A stretch of 64,000 bases of DNA from Thalassotalea euphylliae (GCF_003390375.1 NZ_QUOT01000001.1:2976001-3040000); one strand, 5' to 3'. Numbered from the stretch's first letter, positions 35,486 to 45,065 are shown. Numbers and translations: made by a program. The notes: generated by a model from the sequence alone, not told the origin.

Positions 35486-38005
35486 ATGAAAATCGTTAAT
35501 AAGTGGTCAACTTTAGGTATAACTTTCATTGTCCTGCTGCTGTTGGTGATGTATGCCAGTGCGCCTCTGGTCACTTACTTTGCCAATAAACCGCTGGCTG
35601 AGCAAAACCTTGCGCTTGAGATCAAACAGTTAAGATTCAATCCGTTCACTTTTTCTATCGAAGTTGAACAACTTGCTGTTAATCATCAGCCTACCAATAA
35701 TCAAGAAAAAGCAGTTGATGCTCAACAATTGCTGTCATTACAGCATTTAGCACTAAACCTGGATGCATGGCGGCTTTTTAGTGGCGAGATCCATATTGAA
35801 TCTGTTGATTTAAATGGTATTGGTGTGCAAAGCGAGCTGATTGAACAAGAGCTCTCGTTTGCTGGTTGGCAGCCAATAGCGGCAGGCGACAGTGATGAAT
35901 CAGAATCTGCATCAAGTGGTGAGAATAGCCAGCCTTGGCTGATGCGCGGTGACAGCTTAATACTGGAAGATTTTACTTTTACGCTACAAGCTAAGCGTCA
36001 ACACAACTGGCACATCAATAAGCTGGTGTTATCCGAAGTTGCTGTCAAGCCAAACGCAAATAACCACGGCCAAGAGATCGCCTTAAAACTGCTGTTAGAA
36101 AGTCAGTTAAACCAGCAGCCTGTAAACCTTAATCTCGCTTTAACTCATAGTGCTGATAAAACGCAGTTAACACTCAGTAAGTTGCAACTTGCTGTCCAAT
36201 TGAGTGATTTTAGTGAATGGTTGCCTCAGGAATTACAGCTGTCGGGGCAAGTTGAATTCTCGGCAGAGGCCAAACTCAATAAATCGAGTGGGCGGGCACT
36301 TACCAATTGGCAGCTTGTTGATATAACAAGTCAGCTCGCGACTAGCGATTTACATTTCGCTGTGCCTGTTAGTGAGCCAGTCGCGCTTCAAAACTCCACG
36401 TTAAAGCTAGGCAAGATAGATCTAGCTATCTCTACTGACAAATTCAATGTTGTGCAGCTAGAAGGTGATGGCACTGATAGCAAAGCATTCGATATTAATA
36501 ACCTAACAGGGGCAGTATTAGCCCAGCTGGCTATAGAGAAGCTCGACTGGCAGCTAACCAATGGCGATGTTTTAGCGACGATAGCATCAATAACCGCTAG
36601 TGATGCCAGAGCTGTGTTGCCTGAGCAATCATTTCAGCTTGCCTCACTAAGCCTGACTGACGGTATGATTTCTCAAGCGCAAAATTTACATTCCATTCAA
36701 TTAAACGAGGCGCAACCTAACGCTTTAGCAAATTTTGAGATGCTAGATATTACGGCGATAGCGTTAACGCCAGAAGAATTAAATATAGCGGATATCGCCA
36801 TTAACTTAACCCAAGCTTCGGTTTATAAAAGTAATGTCTTAGCGGCGGAAAACTGGGTATTGGCTGAGCCAAACAAACAAAACACGGCAGAGCAAACAGA
36901 AGAAAAAACTCAAGAAACTCAAACCAGTAGTGAGCTGACTGCTAACCATGAGCAAAACAACAGCCCTGTTATTCGTATTGGGCAAATTACTGTGACTGGT
37001 GAAGGTGCGATTACTATGTTTGATTATACGCCCAGTGAACCGGTTATTCAGCGTTTAACCCTAAACGAACTTTGGTTAAAAAATCTAGATTCGAGCCAGC
37101 CGCAATCCTCTAGTTCATTTTTGCTAAATAGTCAGTTGGGTAAACGTTCGAGCATTGAAATTGCGGGCGATATTTATCCATTCACTGAACACGGCGATTT
37201 AAACGTAAAAGGCAAGATGTCAGCGGTTAATTTAGCGCCATATTCACCCTATGTAGTGGATGCAATCTATCATAAAATTACCCAAGGGCAGCTCACTGCA
37301 GACTTCGCATTTAATTTAAAGGAGCAACAAATCGACGGCGAAGTAACGACTTTGCTTAAAGCGATGGAGCTGGCGCAAGCACCTAATACAAAACGTTCTA
37401 ACGAAGAAAAGAGTAAAGCTAGTGGTAGTCTTATCCCAATCAATGCCGCAATCAGCCAGTTAACCGATAGCCAAGGTAATATTGAACTGACTTTTCCATT
37501 AGCCGGTGATATTAATCAGCCTAATTTAGGTATCGGCGGCTTGATCTCCTTGATCACGGAAAAGGCGCTAAAACAGGGGGCGAAGAATTATATGATTCAG
37601 ACCTTTTTGCCTTACGCCAATATCATCACTGTCGCTATGCTAGCCAGTGATAGCTTATTTGAAATCTCAATGGAAGATTTGCCATATCAGGCAGGGCAAT
37701 CGGAGCTATTAGCGCCTCAGCTAGCCTACGCGAAACAACTTGCTGCCGTTTTAGCACAGCAAAAAGATGCGCAGGTAGTGATTTGCCCGAAAGTGATTAA
37801 ACGTGATATTGCAGTAGATGACGAAGCAGCATTAAGCGGCGAGCAAAAAACGCAGTTATTGGCATTAGGTGAGTCCCGATTAGATCTGTTTACCGAGCAT
37901 TTAATTGCAACATTTGGGGCAAATGCTGAACGCATTATTCATTGCCAGGCGGCAGTTGAACCAAATAATAATGTCCAGTCTAGGTTATCGTTTGCGATAA
38001 AGTAA
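35486..38005 (+). CDS. DUF748 (AsmA-like) envelope protein
   Basis: An 839-residue protein with one N-terminal membrane helix (about 9-32) and a long beta-rich periplasmic part. LEIKQLRFNPFTFSIEVEQLAV near the start and the C-terminal LLAPQLAYAKQLAAVLAQ...VVICPKV region are typical of DUF748, a relative of AsmA-type proteins that may carry lipids across the periplasm. It is shorter than many DUF748 proteins (often over 1,000). A Glu/Thr/Gln-rich linker lies at about 470-495. It is monocistronic and convergent with a small Cys-rich gene. Confidence 0.82.
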   Translation: MKIVNKWSTLGITFIVLLLLVMYASAPLVTYFANKPLAEQNLALEIKQLRFNPFTFSIEVEQLAVNHQPTNNQEKAVDAQQLLSLQHLALNLDAWRLFSGEIHIESVDLNGIGVQSELIEQELSFAGWQPIAAGDSDESESASSGENSQPWLMRGDSLILEDFTFTLQAKRQHNWHINKLVLSEVAVKPNANNHGQEIALKLLLESQLNQQPVNLNLALTHSADKTQLTLSKLQLAVQLSDFSEWLPQELQLSGQVEFSAEAKLNKSSGRALTNWQLVDITSQLATSDLHFAVPVSEPVALQNSTLKLGKIDLAISTDKFNVVQLEGDGTDSKAFDINNLTGAVLAQLAIEKLDWQLTNGDVLATIASITASDARAVLPEQSFQLASLSLTDGMISQAQNLHSIQLNEAQPNALANFEMLDITAIALTPEELNIADIAINLTQASVYKSNVLAAENWVLAEPNKQNTAEQTEEKTQETQTSSELTANHEQNNSPVIRIGQITVTGEGAITMFDYTPSEPVIQRLTLNELWLKNLDSSQPQSSSSFLLNSQLGKRSSIEIAGDIYPFTEHGDLNVKGKMSAVNLAPYSPYVVDAIYHKITQGQLTADFAFNLKEQQIDGEVTTLLKAMELAQAPNTKRSNEEKSKASGSLIPINAAISQLTDSQGNIELTFPLAGDINQPNLGIGGLISLITEKALKQGAKNYMIQTFLPYANIITVAMLASDSLFEISMEDLPYQAGQSELLAPQLAYAKQLAAVLAQQKDAQVVICPKVIKRDIAVDDEAALSGEQKTQLLALGESRLDLFTEHLIATFGANAERIIHCQAAVEPNNNVQSRLSFAIK

Positions 38006-38048
38006 ATACTTACTTAGTCACACTGAAAAAGGGCTACATGATCATATT

Positions 38049-38076
38049 AGTATAAGCGCGTAAGTATAAGCGGGGA
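38049..38076. repeat. Two 14-bp tandem repeats
   Basis: AGTATAAGCGCGTA and AGTATAAGCGGGGA lie side by side between the stops of the DUF748 gene and the Cys-rich small gene. This is the same size class as the arrays at 17184, 25797 and 45735. Confidence 0.55.
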
Positions 38077-38079
38077 GGT

Positions 38080-38235
38080 TTAGCCTTCCGCTTCTTGTGC
38101 TTTAAGCTTAGCCTGCTGAATACGCCACTTTTGCAACTTTTCGTAATAATCATCCCAAACACAGGGGCAACAGGCACCGCCACCACAACAGTCGTCATCT
38201 GCTGGTGGGTTTGGCTTTTCTAGTTGTTCTTGCAT
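38080..38235 (-). CDS. Cys-rich oxidoreductase-like mini-protein
   Basis: A 51-residue protein (from ATG 38235) with the pattern NPPADDDCCGGGACCPCVWD followed by YYEKLQKW, matching the short oxidoreductase-like domain PF09791 by eye. Five Cys in ten residues suggest metal or Fe-S binding. A GTG 36 bases further upstream is in frame; neither start has a clear ribosome-binding site. Function is unknown. Confidence 0.75.
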   Translation of the reverse strand: MQEQLEKPNPPADDDCCGGGACCPCVWDDYYEKLQKWRIQQAKLKAQEAEG

Positions 38236-38323
38236 GGGTAGCACTGTCGTTACTTTAGACACTATTGGCACTCATTTTGGGTAGGCAAGCAGTATACGTA
38301 ATATTACCCTGCGCTTCATTAAT

Positions 38324-38353
38324 AAAAAACGCTAACCTAAGTTAGCGTTTTTT
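38324..38353 (-). terminator. Rho-independent terminator of the aroQ-accB-accC operon
   Basis: A perfect 13-bp stem (AAAAAACGCTAAC / GTTAGCGTTTTTT) with a CTAA loop, 23 bases after the accC stop. T runs on both strands make it bidirectional. Confidence 0.92.
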
Positions 38354-38375
38354 ATCGAGAAACAATGAATGAGCG

Positions 38376-39722
38376 TTATTCTTGCTCAGCCAATTTCTTC
38401 TCAAGGTAGTGAATATTAGCACCACCGTTAACAAAGCCTTCATCACTTAAAATGTCTTGGTGAAGTGCAATGTTAGTTTTAATGCCATCTACCACTAACT
38501 CGTTTAACGCATTGCGCATGCGAGCAATTGCCACGGCGCGGTTGTCACCATAAGTGATCAACTTGCCTACCATCGAATCGTAGTGGGGCGGCACTGAATA
38601 GTCTGCGTAAATGTGTGAATCCCAGCGAACGCCTAAACCACCTGGTGGGTGGAAGCGTGTGATTTTACCCGGTGAAGGAATAAAAGTGCGTGGGTCTTCA
38701 GCGTTGATACGACACTCAATTGCATGGCCCGCAATTTTGATATCGTCTTGGGTGTATGAAAGCGGCTGACCGGCTGCAACACGCAGTTGCTCTTTGATCA
38801 AATCAACACCTGTGATCATTTCAGTGACAGGGTGCTCTACCTGAATACGGGTGTTCATTTCAATAAAGTAGAACTCGCCATTTTCATATAGGAATTCGAA
38901 TGTACCCGCACCGCGGTAATCAATTTCGATACAAGCATTGCAGCAACGTTCACCAATTTTGGCGCGCATTTCTGGGGTAATACCAGGTGCTGGAGCTTCT
39001 TCCACGACCTTCTGGTGACGACGCTGCATCGAACAGTCACGCTCACCTAAGTGAATCGCATTGCCTTGGCCATCAGCGATCACCTGAATTTCAACGTGAC
39101 GTGGGTTTTCAAGGAATTTCTCCATGTAAACCATGTCATTATTGAATGCTTGACGTGCTTCAGTTTTGGTTAGTTGAATGGCATCAAGTAGTTCAGACTC
39201 TTCGCGAACTACACGCATACCACGGCCACCACCACCACCAGAGGCTTTGATGATCACTGGGTAACCAATGCGCTTACCATGAGCAAGGTTAGCTTCATTA
39301 TCGTCAGTTAACGGGCCATCTGAGCCTGGTACACATGGTACGCCAGCTGCTTTCATGGCGCGAATGGCTGCCACTTTATCACCCATGATGCGAATGCTTT
39401 CTGCTTTCGGGCCAATAAAGGTAAAGCCAGATTGTTCAACCTGCTCGGCAAAATCAGCGTTTTCCGCTAAGAAACCGTAGCCGGGGTGAATGGCGACAGC
39501 ATTAGTCACTTCCGCGGCAGTAATAATGCTTGGAATATCTAAGTAGCTTTCGGTTGCAGGTGGTTTACCAATACAAATGGTTTCATCAGCGAGTAGAACG
39601 TGTTTTAAATTACGATCTGCTGTTGAATGCACCGCTACCGTTTTAATGCCGAGCTCTTTACACGCGCGCAATATACGCAGTGCAATTTCTCCTCGGTTGG
39701 CGATAACAACTTTTTCTAACAT
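38376..39722 (-). CDS. accC: Biotin carboxylase AccC
   Basis: A 448-residue subunit of acetyl-CoA carboxylase that carboxylates biotin on AccB with ATP and bicarbonate, the first step of fatty-acid synthesis. It starts MLEKVVIANRGEIALRILRA. The ATP-grasp glycine-rich loop (KASGGGGGRGM), MEKFLENPRHVEIQV, FIEMNTRIQVEHPVTE and the C-terminal DSMVGKLI segment are intact. Length equals E. coli AccC (449). It lies 23 bases downstream of accB in the conserved aroQ-accB-accC operon. Confidence 0.98.
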   Translation of the reverse strand: MLEKVVIANRGEIALRILRACKELGIKTVAVHSTADRNLKHVLLADETICIGKPPATESYLDIPSIITAAEVTNAVAIHPGYGFLAENADFAEQVEQSGFTFIGPKAESIRIMGDKVAAIRAMKAAGVPCVPGSDGPLTDDNEANLAHGKRIGYPVIIKASGGGGGRGMRVVREESELLDAIQLTKTEARQAFNNDMVYMEKFLENPRHVEIQVIADGQGNAIHLGERDCSMQRRHQKVVEEAPAPGITPEMRAKIGERCCNACIEIDYRGAGTFEFLYENGEFYFIEMNTRIQVEHPVTEMITGVDLIKEQLRVAAGQPLSYTQDDIKIAGHAIECRINAEDPRTFIPSPGKITRFHPPGGLGVRWDSHIYADYSVPPHYDSMVGKLITYGDNRAVAIARMRNALNELVVDGIKTNIALHQDILSDEGFVNGGANIHYLEKKLAEQE

Positions 39723-39745
39723 GAAATTACCCTTAATGGTTGGGC

Positions 39746-40195
39746 TTATTCAATGATGAATAGCGGTTGGTCAAATTCAATAGCGTCTTCGTTCTGCGCT
39801 AAGATCTCTTTAATGACACCAGACTTATCTGCTTCAATTTGGTTCATCATTTTCATTGCTTCAACAATACATAGCGTATCGCCAGCGTTAACATGTTGGC
39901 CTACTTCAACAAATGACGCTGCATCTGGTGATGGAGACGCATAGAAAGTACCTACCATAGGTGAGCGTACAATGTGACCAGAAAGTGCCGCCGGTGCACT
40001 TGCAGCTTCTGCAGGCGCCGTGGCTGGTGCTACTGGCGCAGGCGCTGCCATTGGCGCAGCTTGCATAACTGGGGCTGCTACCATAGTGCCGCCTTTGTTG
40101 ATGCGAATAGATTCTTCGCCTTCAGAAATTTCAATTTCGTTAATACCTGATTCTTCAACGAGTTCGATCAGTTTTTTGATTTTTCTAATATCCAT
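39746..40195 (-). CDS. accB: Biotin carboxyl carrier protein AccB
   Basis: A 149-residue carrier subunit of acetyl-CoA carboxylase. The biotinylated lysine is Lys115 in the EAMKMMN motif. An N-terminal helical segment (MDIRKIKKLIELVEESG) is followed by an Ala/Pro-rich mobile linker (about 40-70) and the biotinyl domain (about 73-149) with its thumb loop (YASPSPDAASF). It lies between aroQ and accC. Confidence 0.98.
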   Translation of the reverse strand: MDIRKIKKLIELVEESGINEIEISEGEESIRINKGGTMVAAPVMQAAPMAAPAPVAPATAPAEAASAPAALSGHIVRSPMVGTFYASPSPDAASFVEVGQHVNAGDTLCIVEAMKMMNQIEADKSGVIKEILAQNEDAIEFDQPLFIIE

Positions 40196-40249
40196 GTTTA
40201 CACCTTGTTGTCGCGTGTGGATTCTTGTGTATCGCCAGTGCCCAAGTAG

Positions 40250-40708
40250 TTAATTTGGTGCTGACTTAAGTAATTGTTTATTCGCGCTTTCAAGCGCATA
40301 AAAATATCCCTGGCTACCCAATCCACATATCACACCAAAGGCAATATCGGAAAAGTACGAGTGGTGTCTAAATACTTCACGCTGATGGACATTTGACAGG
40401 TGTACCTCAATAAAAGGAATACTCACTGATAAAAGCGCATCGCGCAGCGCAACACTGGTATGGGTATAAGCTGCAGGGTTAATAATGATGAAATCAATTT
40501 TTTCGAATGACTGATGAATTCTATCAATCAAGTCACCTTCAGCATTTGATTGAAAGTGCGTAAGGTTAATGTCTTTTTGTTCGGCTGCTTGGGTTAAACT
40601 TGCCATAATTTCTGCTAGCGTTTCACGGCCGTACACATCGGGTTCACGCTTACCTAGCATATTCAAATTAGGGCCGTTCAGTACCAAAACATTAAATTTT
40701 GCAGTCAT
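40250..40708 (-). CDS. aroQ: Type II 3-dehydroquinate dehydratase
   Basis: A 152-residue dodecamer-forming shikimate-pathway enzyme. Conserved LNGPNLNMLGKREPDVYG includes the catalytic Tyr26. IINPAAYTHTSVALRDAL and EVHLSNVHQREVFRHHS supply substrate-binding residues and the catalytic His. It is the first gene of the aroQ-accB-accC unit, a common gammaproteobacterial arrangement. Confidence 0.97.
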   Translation of the reverse strand: MTAKFNVLVLNGPNLNMLGKREPDVYGRETLAEIMASLTQAAEQKDINLTHFQSNAEGDLIDRIHQSFEKIDFIIINPAAYTHTSVALRDALLSVSIPFIEVHLSNVHQREVFRHHSYFSDIAFGVICGLGSQGYFYALESANKQLLKSAPN

Positions 40709-41019
40709 CTTTCTTAAATTTGTCGTAATTTGTTGCTATGTGTTGATATTGTCACAAAGTATTTAAGATGAAAACAGGGTTGAACAAAAAATCACCTTAA
40801 AAATTAATTTTCGTCACATTATAGTGATTTCGCCGAATATAGCAGCAAAATACTGGTCTAATCACTGAAGTATACAAAATGCTTTGCGCGGTCGAGTAAA
40901 TTAACTACAATTAGCTTAATTGCTCGCTTTTAATTGTTTGATTATCAACCAATTGTGGGGCAGTACGTGTAGCGTTTTTGCTATCCCGTTAAAATAGTGA
41001 AGTACACAAGGACGTTGTT
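40709..41019. other. Intergenic region between aroQ and the binding-protein/porin/GGDEF operon
   Basis: A 311-base AT-rich divergent spacer. Visible features are nested inverted repeats: TCAC-N6-GTGA at 40814-40827, and 7-bp arms AAATCAC (40789-40795) and GTGATTT (40824-40830). These could be an operator, but no matching regulator was identified. An AAGGA ribosome-binding site at 41008-41012 precedes the ATT codon at 41020. Confidence 0.45.
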
Positions 41020-41442
41020 ATTAACAAGTTAATTATCCTCGTTGTTTTCCTCGCTTTATTTTCTGCATCCTCGTTAGCAGCAGACGTTTCAGCTGTGGTG
41101 AATCAATCAGTTGAGCACACTAAGCTGTCTAAGCTTGAGCTTAGAAGGATTTTTTCAAAGCGCATCACTCGTTGGCCTGATGGTCAGCCGATCGTGGTAT
41201 TTGTGCTCGCCAGCAATAATCCAGTCCACCAGCGATTCTCAAAAGAAATATTAAAGATATTTCCTTATCAGCTAGACAGAATTTGGAACAAGATGATTTT
41301 TTCCGGCGTTGGGAGTGCGCCAATTGTAGTGAAAGATCTCGAAACCTTACTCGCTGAGGTAAGAAATACACCAGGCGCCATTGGCTATGGCGAAAACATT
41401 GCAGAACAAGGAGGCTTGCATGTTATTGAAATTATTCGTTAA
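41020..41442 (+). CDS. Short periplasmic phosphate-binding-like (PstS-type) protein, ATT start
   Basis: A 140-residue exported protein of the short periplasmic-binding-protein type often annotated as phosphate ABC transporter substrate-binding protein. The signal peptide (NKLIILVVFLALF, cleavage near SLA|AD) is followed by LSKLELRRIFSKRITRWPDGQPI, HQRFSKEIL and GAIGYGENI. The frame is open back to a TAA at 40990, but the signal peptide contains no ATG, GTG, TTG or CTG. ATT at 41020 is the best start, 7 bases after AAGGA. The first conventional codon (GTG 41095) would delete the signal peptide. It overlaps the porin gene by 23 bases. Confidence 0.78.
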   Translation: MNKLIILVVFLALFSASSLAADVSAVVNQSVEHTKLSKLELRRIFSKRITRWPDGQPIVVFVLASNNPVHQRFSKEILKIFPYQLDRIWNKMIFSGVGSAPIVVKDLETLLAEVRNTPGAIGYGENIAEQGGLHVIEIIR

Positions 41443-42622
41443 AGTCCAAAAAATATTTGTGCTAAGCCTAGCCTTCGTAACTGCAACAAGTTGGGCTGAT
41501 GAACAACAAAATGTTCAATTTCATGGGTTTATCGCTCAAGGCATCGCAAAATCGCAGGGCAGTGATTTTGTTAATGATGATGAAGATGTGTCAGCAGAAT
41601 TAACCGAAATTGGTTTCAATATTTCCTATCAAATAAATGAGCAACTCAGATTTGCAGGTCAAGCTGTTTACTTGAACGCGGGCAACCGACTAGCAGAAGG
41701 TGGCAGAATTGATTATGCCCTCTTTGATTGGTCAGTATTTCAGACGCCAGAAAGCCAATTAAACCTTTATTTAGGGCGCTATAAAAATTATCACTGGCTC
41801 TATTCAAGTACGCGCGATGTACCTATGACCAGACCGAGCATTGTGTTGCCACAGGCCATTTACTTTGATGGTTTTCGCGATATTGCTGTAGGTGGCGACG
41901 GCGTAGCACTTTCTTATAAGCAAAATCATGCAACTTGGGGCGATTTTGATTTTAACCTCAGTTATGGCACGTCAAGTATCTCGGATAAACAGACTGAAAT
42001 TATTCTAAGTGAGCTGGCAACGGGGCGAATGAATCATGACCTTGATTACCAAGGTAGTATTTTCTGGCAGCCTCAAAATAGTCAATGGCGCTTTGGCATC
42101 GCAGCACTCGACAGCGAGTTTACTTACGCTCAAGGTCAAAGCGATAGCTTCCGAGATGCGACCATTATTTTTCAGCGATATTTGCTCAATGGCAGGTATG
42201 AAGGTGAATTATGGGAATTTAGCGGAGAAATCATTCAAGAGCGGTTTTTACTGGAAGGATTCTATAGTGATAACTTTCGACAAGATAATTTCGGACAAGG
42301 ATTCTTTATTCAATCTCGCTACTTACTCAATGAAAATACGCGTTTACTAGCGAGGCTAGAGCGCTTTTATGCTAATAAAGATGATCGAAGAGGAAATCAG
42401 CTATCAGCGAATACGGGTGGGCAAATACCTCATTATTTTGGCTATCAGCACGATACTGTCGTGGGGCTGTCGATACGCCTAGCTGAACACCTAGAGTTGC
42501 AATTAGAACACCACTGGTTTGAGGGAACGGCTCGGTTAACCCCTGTTGTTGTGCCTAATACCGCGATAAACAACGACAAACACTGGCAACTTTGGTCTGC
42601 TCAACTTATGTATTGGTTCTAA
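41420..42622 (+). CDS. Outer-membrane porin-like beta-barrel protein
   Basis: A 400-residue exported protein with a signal peptide (about 1-26, ending SWA) and alternating beta-strand patterns throughout, ending in Phe as outer-membrane proteins do (LMYWF). The start is set at ATG 41420, preceded by a strong AAGGAGG site 5 bases away; the longer frame from 41381 lacks one. It overlaps the upstream binding-protein gene by 23 bases and is followed one base later by the GGDEF/EAL gene, so the three must be co-expressed. No specific porin family was identified. Confidence 0.82.
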   Translation: MLLKLFVKVQKIFVLSLAFVTATSWADEQQNVQFHGFIAQGIAKSQGSDFVNDDEDVSAELTEIGFNISYQINEQLRFAGQAVYLNAGNRLAEGGRIDYALFDWSVFQTPESQLNLYLGRYKNYHWLYSSTRDVPMTRPSIVLPQAIYFDGFRDIAVGGDGVALSYKQNHATWGDFDFNLSYGTSSISDKQTEIILSELATGRMNHDLDYQGSIFWQPQNSQWRFGIAALDSEFTYAQGQSDSFRDATIIFQRYLLNGRYEGELWEFSGEIIQERFLLEGFYSDNFRQDNFGQGFFIQSRYLLNENTRLLARLERFYANKDDRRGNQLSANTGGQIPHYFGYQHDTVVGLSIRLAEHLELQLEHHWFEGTARLTPVVVPNTAINNDKHWQLWSAQLMYWF

Positions 42623-42623
42623 A

Positions 42624-45065
42624 ATGAATCGCACGTTTATTAGTGTTCCATTAAAACTACTGGCATTAATTGTTGGTACCTTGCTGCTGGTGAGTGCTGG
42701 CTTTTCAAGCCTGTCTTTGTGGCGGCTGGAACAAGAATTTACTCAGTTTCAGCGCGATAAGCTTAACTTGGGCAGTGCGCAGTTTAGTGTTGAGAAAGCG
42801 CGACTCGATAACCAGCTTCGCATTTGGGTAGAGTCTTTCTCTGATATTGTTGGTGTCAATGAAAAACCTAACTTTGATGATTTAACGAATGCGGTTGCTG
42901 AACAGTTCTATGCTTTACAATTACATTTAAACGTAGAAAACCTATGGTTGATTGACGAAAATTTGCAAACCCTCTGGTTATCACCAGAGAGCACGCCAAG
43001 GCTTGTCCGTGAGCACGCTAACGAAGTGTTACGAATGCAAGAGCCGCTTAGTACTATAGACTGCCAAGTTGATTGTCAGCTTTTTACTAGCGTTCCGGTG
43101 ATAAACGAAAATGGCAAAATTGCGGTGGTCACTATGTCGGCGTCGTTAATCGACATTATTTTCTCGCTGCATCAAAGTTTAAATAGTAATGTTGCGGTGA
43201 TCAGCTTGCCGTCTGGCCAAACCCTGTCTTTGCAACAAGTGTCTTTTATTTCTGCTTCCAATCAAGCGCAACTTAAAAAATTGTTTGCCCAGCATCCAGA
43301 GCAACTTCCGCTCGCGCAGGTGATGGATGAAGGCATTCAGCTGAGTCAAAACCATTCACATTATTTGTTGAATTTTATGCCGCTCGCGACAACGTCGACA
43401 CGCGAATATTTTTTAGTGCTTATTGATGATGTCAGTGACTTCAAGGAAAAGAATGAGAATTATCGCAATTATTTCTTAGTGACTGAGCTATTTATCTTTA
43501 TTACGCTGGCGCTCTTGGTCTTCTTCGTGACAAGCCCGTTTGCGCGCCGTCTTATTAACCTTGCTAATGCACTGCCAATGCTGTCGCGCAGAGAGTTTAA
43601 TGAATTTAGGAAAGTACCGTTAAAGCGACGTAGCTTGTTTGTGGACGAGCTAGATATAGTAGCCAATGCTGCACAAGACTTAAGTTTTGAGCTTGAGCAA
43701 TTGAATATGGAAGTCGAGCAAAAAACGCAAGAGCTTGAAAATATTGCGATGTATGATTTGCTTACCGGCCTTCCTAATCGCAATATGTTGAATCTTCAAC
43801 TGCATAAGCAAGTGGCGAGTTTACATCGCAGCAAGGAAGGTATCGGTGTACTTTTCCTTGATTTAGATGATTTCAAAAAGGTCAATGATAGCCATGGTCA
43901 TGGTGAAGGTGATCGTTTACTTGAAGAAGCAGCTAATCGTATTCGCACCAGTATTAACAAAGCAGATCTGGCATGTCGTTTTGGTGGTGATGAGTTTGTT
44001 ATTGTCTTGCCGCAAATTGCTTCAATAGAGGAAGCGGTTTCGGTGGCAAAAGAAATACTTGGTCGTTTTAAATTACCCATTAAGGTAGGTTCTGGTGTTT
44101 TCTATGTTTCAACTAGCATTGGTATTGTTTATAGCGATAACGAAGCGATACGAGCGGAAGACTTAGTAAGCTTTGCCGATATTGCCATGTACGAAGCGAA
44201 GAAAAGTGGCGGCTCGCAATACCATATATATAAACCTGAGATGTTTACGCGAGTTGCACAGCGTGTTGAACTTGAAGGCGAAGTGCGCCAAGCCTTATTG
44301 AAGCAACAGTTTAGCTTGAGCCTTCAACCTCAACTCAGTGCGAAAGATAAGAAGCTGATTGGTTTTGAAGCGCTATTGCGCTGGCACCATCCTGAGCGCG
44401 GTATGATCCCGCCTGATGAGTTCATACCAATCCTTGAAAACTCAGAGTATATGATTGAGTTGGGTTACTGGGTGATGCGTCGTTGCTTTGAACTGGTCAG
44501 TGAGTTTTTAGAGCAAGGGCTGATTGATGTGCGCGTTGCCATTAATTTATCAGCGATGCAGTTTTTAGACCCACACTTAAGTGATTATCTACGCCAGTTA
44601 ATGCGCCGCTTTAATCTGTCTGCGAAACATTTTGAACTAGAGTTGACTGAGCAAACACTCGTTTCTGATATTGATACTGCGATTGGGGTGATGACCAGTC
44701 TGAAAAAAATAGGCTTCAGTTTTGCCATCGACGATTTTGGTACGGGTTATTCGTCACTTGCCTATTTGAAAAAAATGCCCGTCGATGTCATAAAAATCGA
44801 TAAAAGCTTTATTTTTGGCATGTTAGAAAATCATTCCGATTATCAAATTATTATGTCGACCATTGCGATGGTGAAAAACCTTGGCCTTACTGTCGTGGCC
44901 GAAGGCGTTGAAAGTGGTGCCCAGCTGCGTAGTTTAACCATGAACGACTGTGATATTATTCAGGGCTACTATTTTTCCAAACCCGTGCCCGAAGTCGAAT
45001 TAAAATCCTTTTTGGCTGAGCGCTTAGTTGATGGTTACTGGAAAACCCAAGCAAAGCAGCATTAA
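42624..45065 (+). CDS. Periplasm-sensing GGDEF/EAL c-di-GMP enzyme
   Basis: An 813-residue inner-membrane protein. One helix (about 10-32), a periplasmic sensor domain (about 33-280), a second helix (about 283-303), a charged coiled-coil linker, GGDEF (about 370-535) and EAL (about 550-800) follow in order. GGDEF is intact at 454-458, while the RxxD inhibitory site is NKAD, lacking Arg. EAL at 582-584, DDFGTGYSSL, VIKIDKSF and VAEGVE are intact. Its ATG is one base after the porin stop. The likely model is that the periplasmic domain reads the state of the binding protein or porin and adjusts c-di-GMP. Confidence 0.9.
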   Translation: MNRTFISVPLKLLALIVGTLLLVSAGFSSLSLWRLEQEFTQFQRDKLNLGSAQFSVEKARLDNQLRIWVESFSDIVGVNEKPNFDDLTNAVAEQFYALQLHLNVENLWLIDENLQTLWLSPESTPRLVREHANEVLRMQEPLSTIDCQVDCQLFTSVPVINENGKIAVVTMSASLIDIIFSLHQSLNSNVAVISLPSGQTLSLQQVSFISASNQAQLKKLFAQHPEQLPLAQVMDEGIQLSQNHSHYLLNFMPLATTSTREYFLVLIDDVSDFKEKNENYRNYFLVTELFIFITLALLVFFVTSPFARRLINLANALPMLSRREFNEFRKVPLKRRSLFVDELDIVANAAQDLSFELEQLNMEVEQKTQELENIAMYDLLTGLPNRNMLNLQLHKQVASLHRSKEGIGVLFLDLDDFKKVNDSHGHGEGDRLLEEAANRIRTSINKADLACRFGGDEFVIVLPQIASIEEAVSVAKEILGRFKLPIKVGSGVFYVSTSIGIVYSDNEAIRAEDLVSFADIAMYEAKKSGGSQYHIYKPEMFTRVAQRVELEGEVRQALLKQQFSLSLQPQLSAKDKKLIGFEALLRWHHPERGMIPPDEFIPILENSEYMIELGYWVMRRCFELVSEFLEQGLIDVRVAINLSAMQFLDPHLSDYLRQLMRRFNLSAKHFELELTEQTLVSDIDTAIGVMTSLKKIGFSFAIDDFGTGYSSLAYLKKMPVDVIKIDKSFIFGMLENHSDYQIIMSTIAMVKNLGLTVVAEGVESGAQLRSLTMNDCDIIQGYYFSKPVPEVELKSFLAERLVDGYWKTQAKQH

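Noticed and set aside
41381..41419. Upstream start for the porin gene
   Set aside because: The strong AAGGAGG site is 5 bases before ATG 41420, and the signal peptide begins there.
41095..41442. GTG 41095 as the true start of the binding-like protein
   Set aside because: It would remove a complete signal peptide encoded in the same frame upstream, and lacks a ribosome-binding site.
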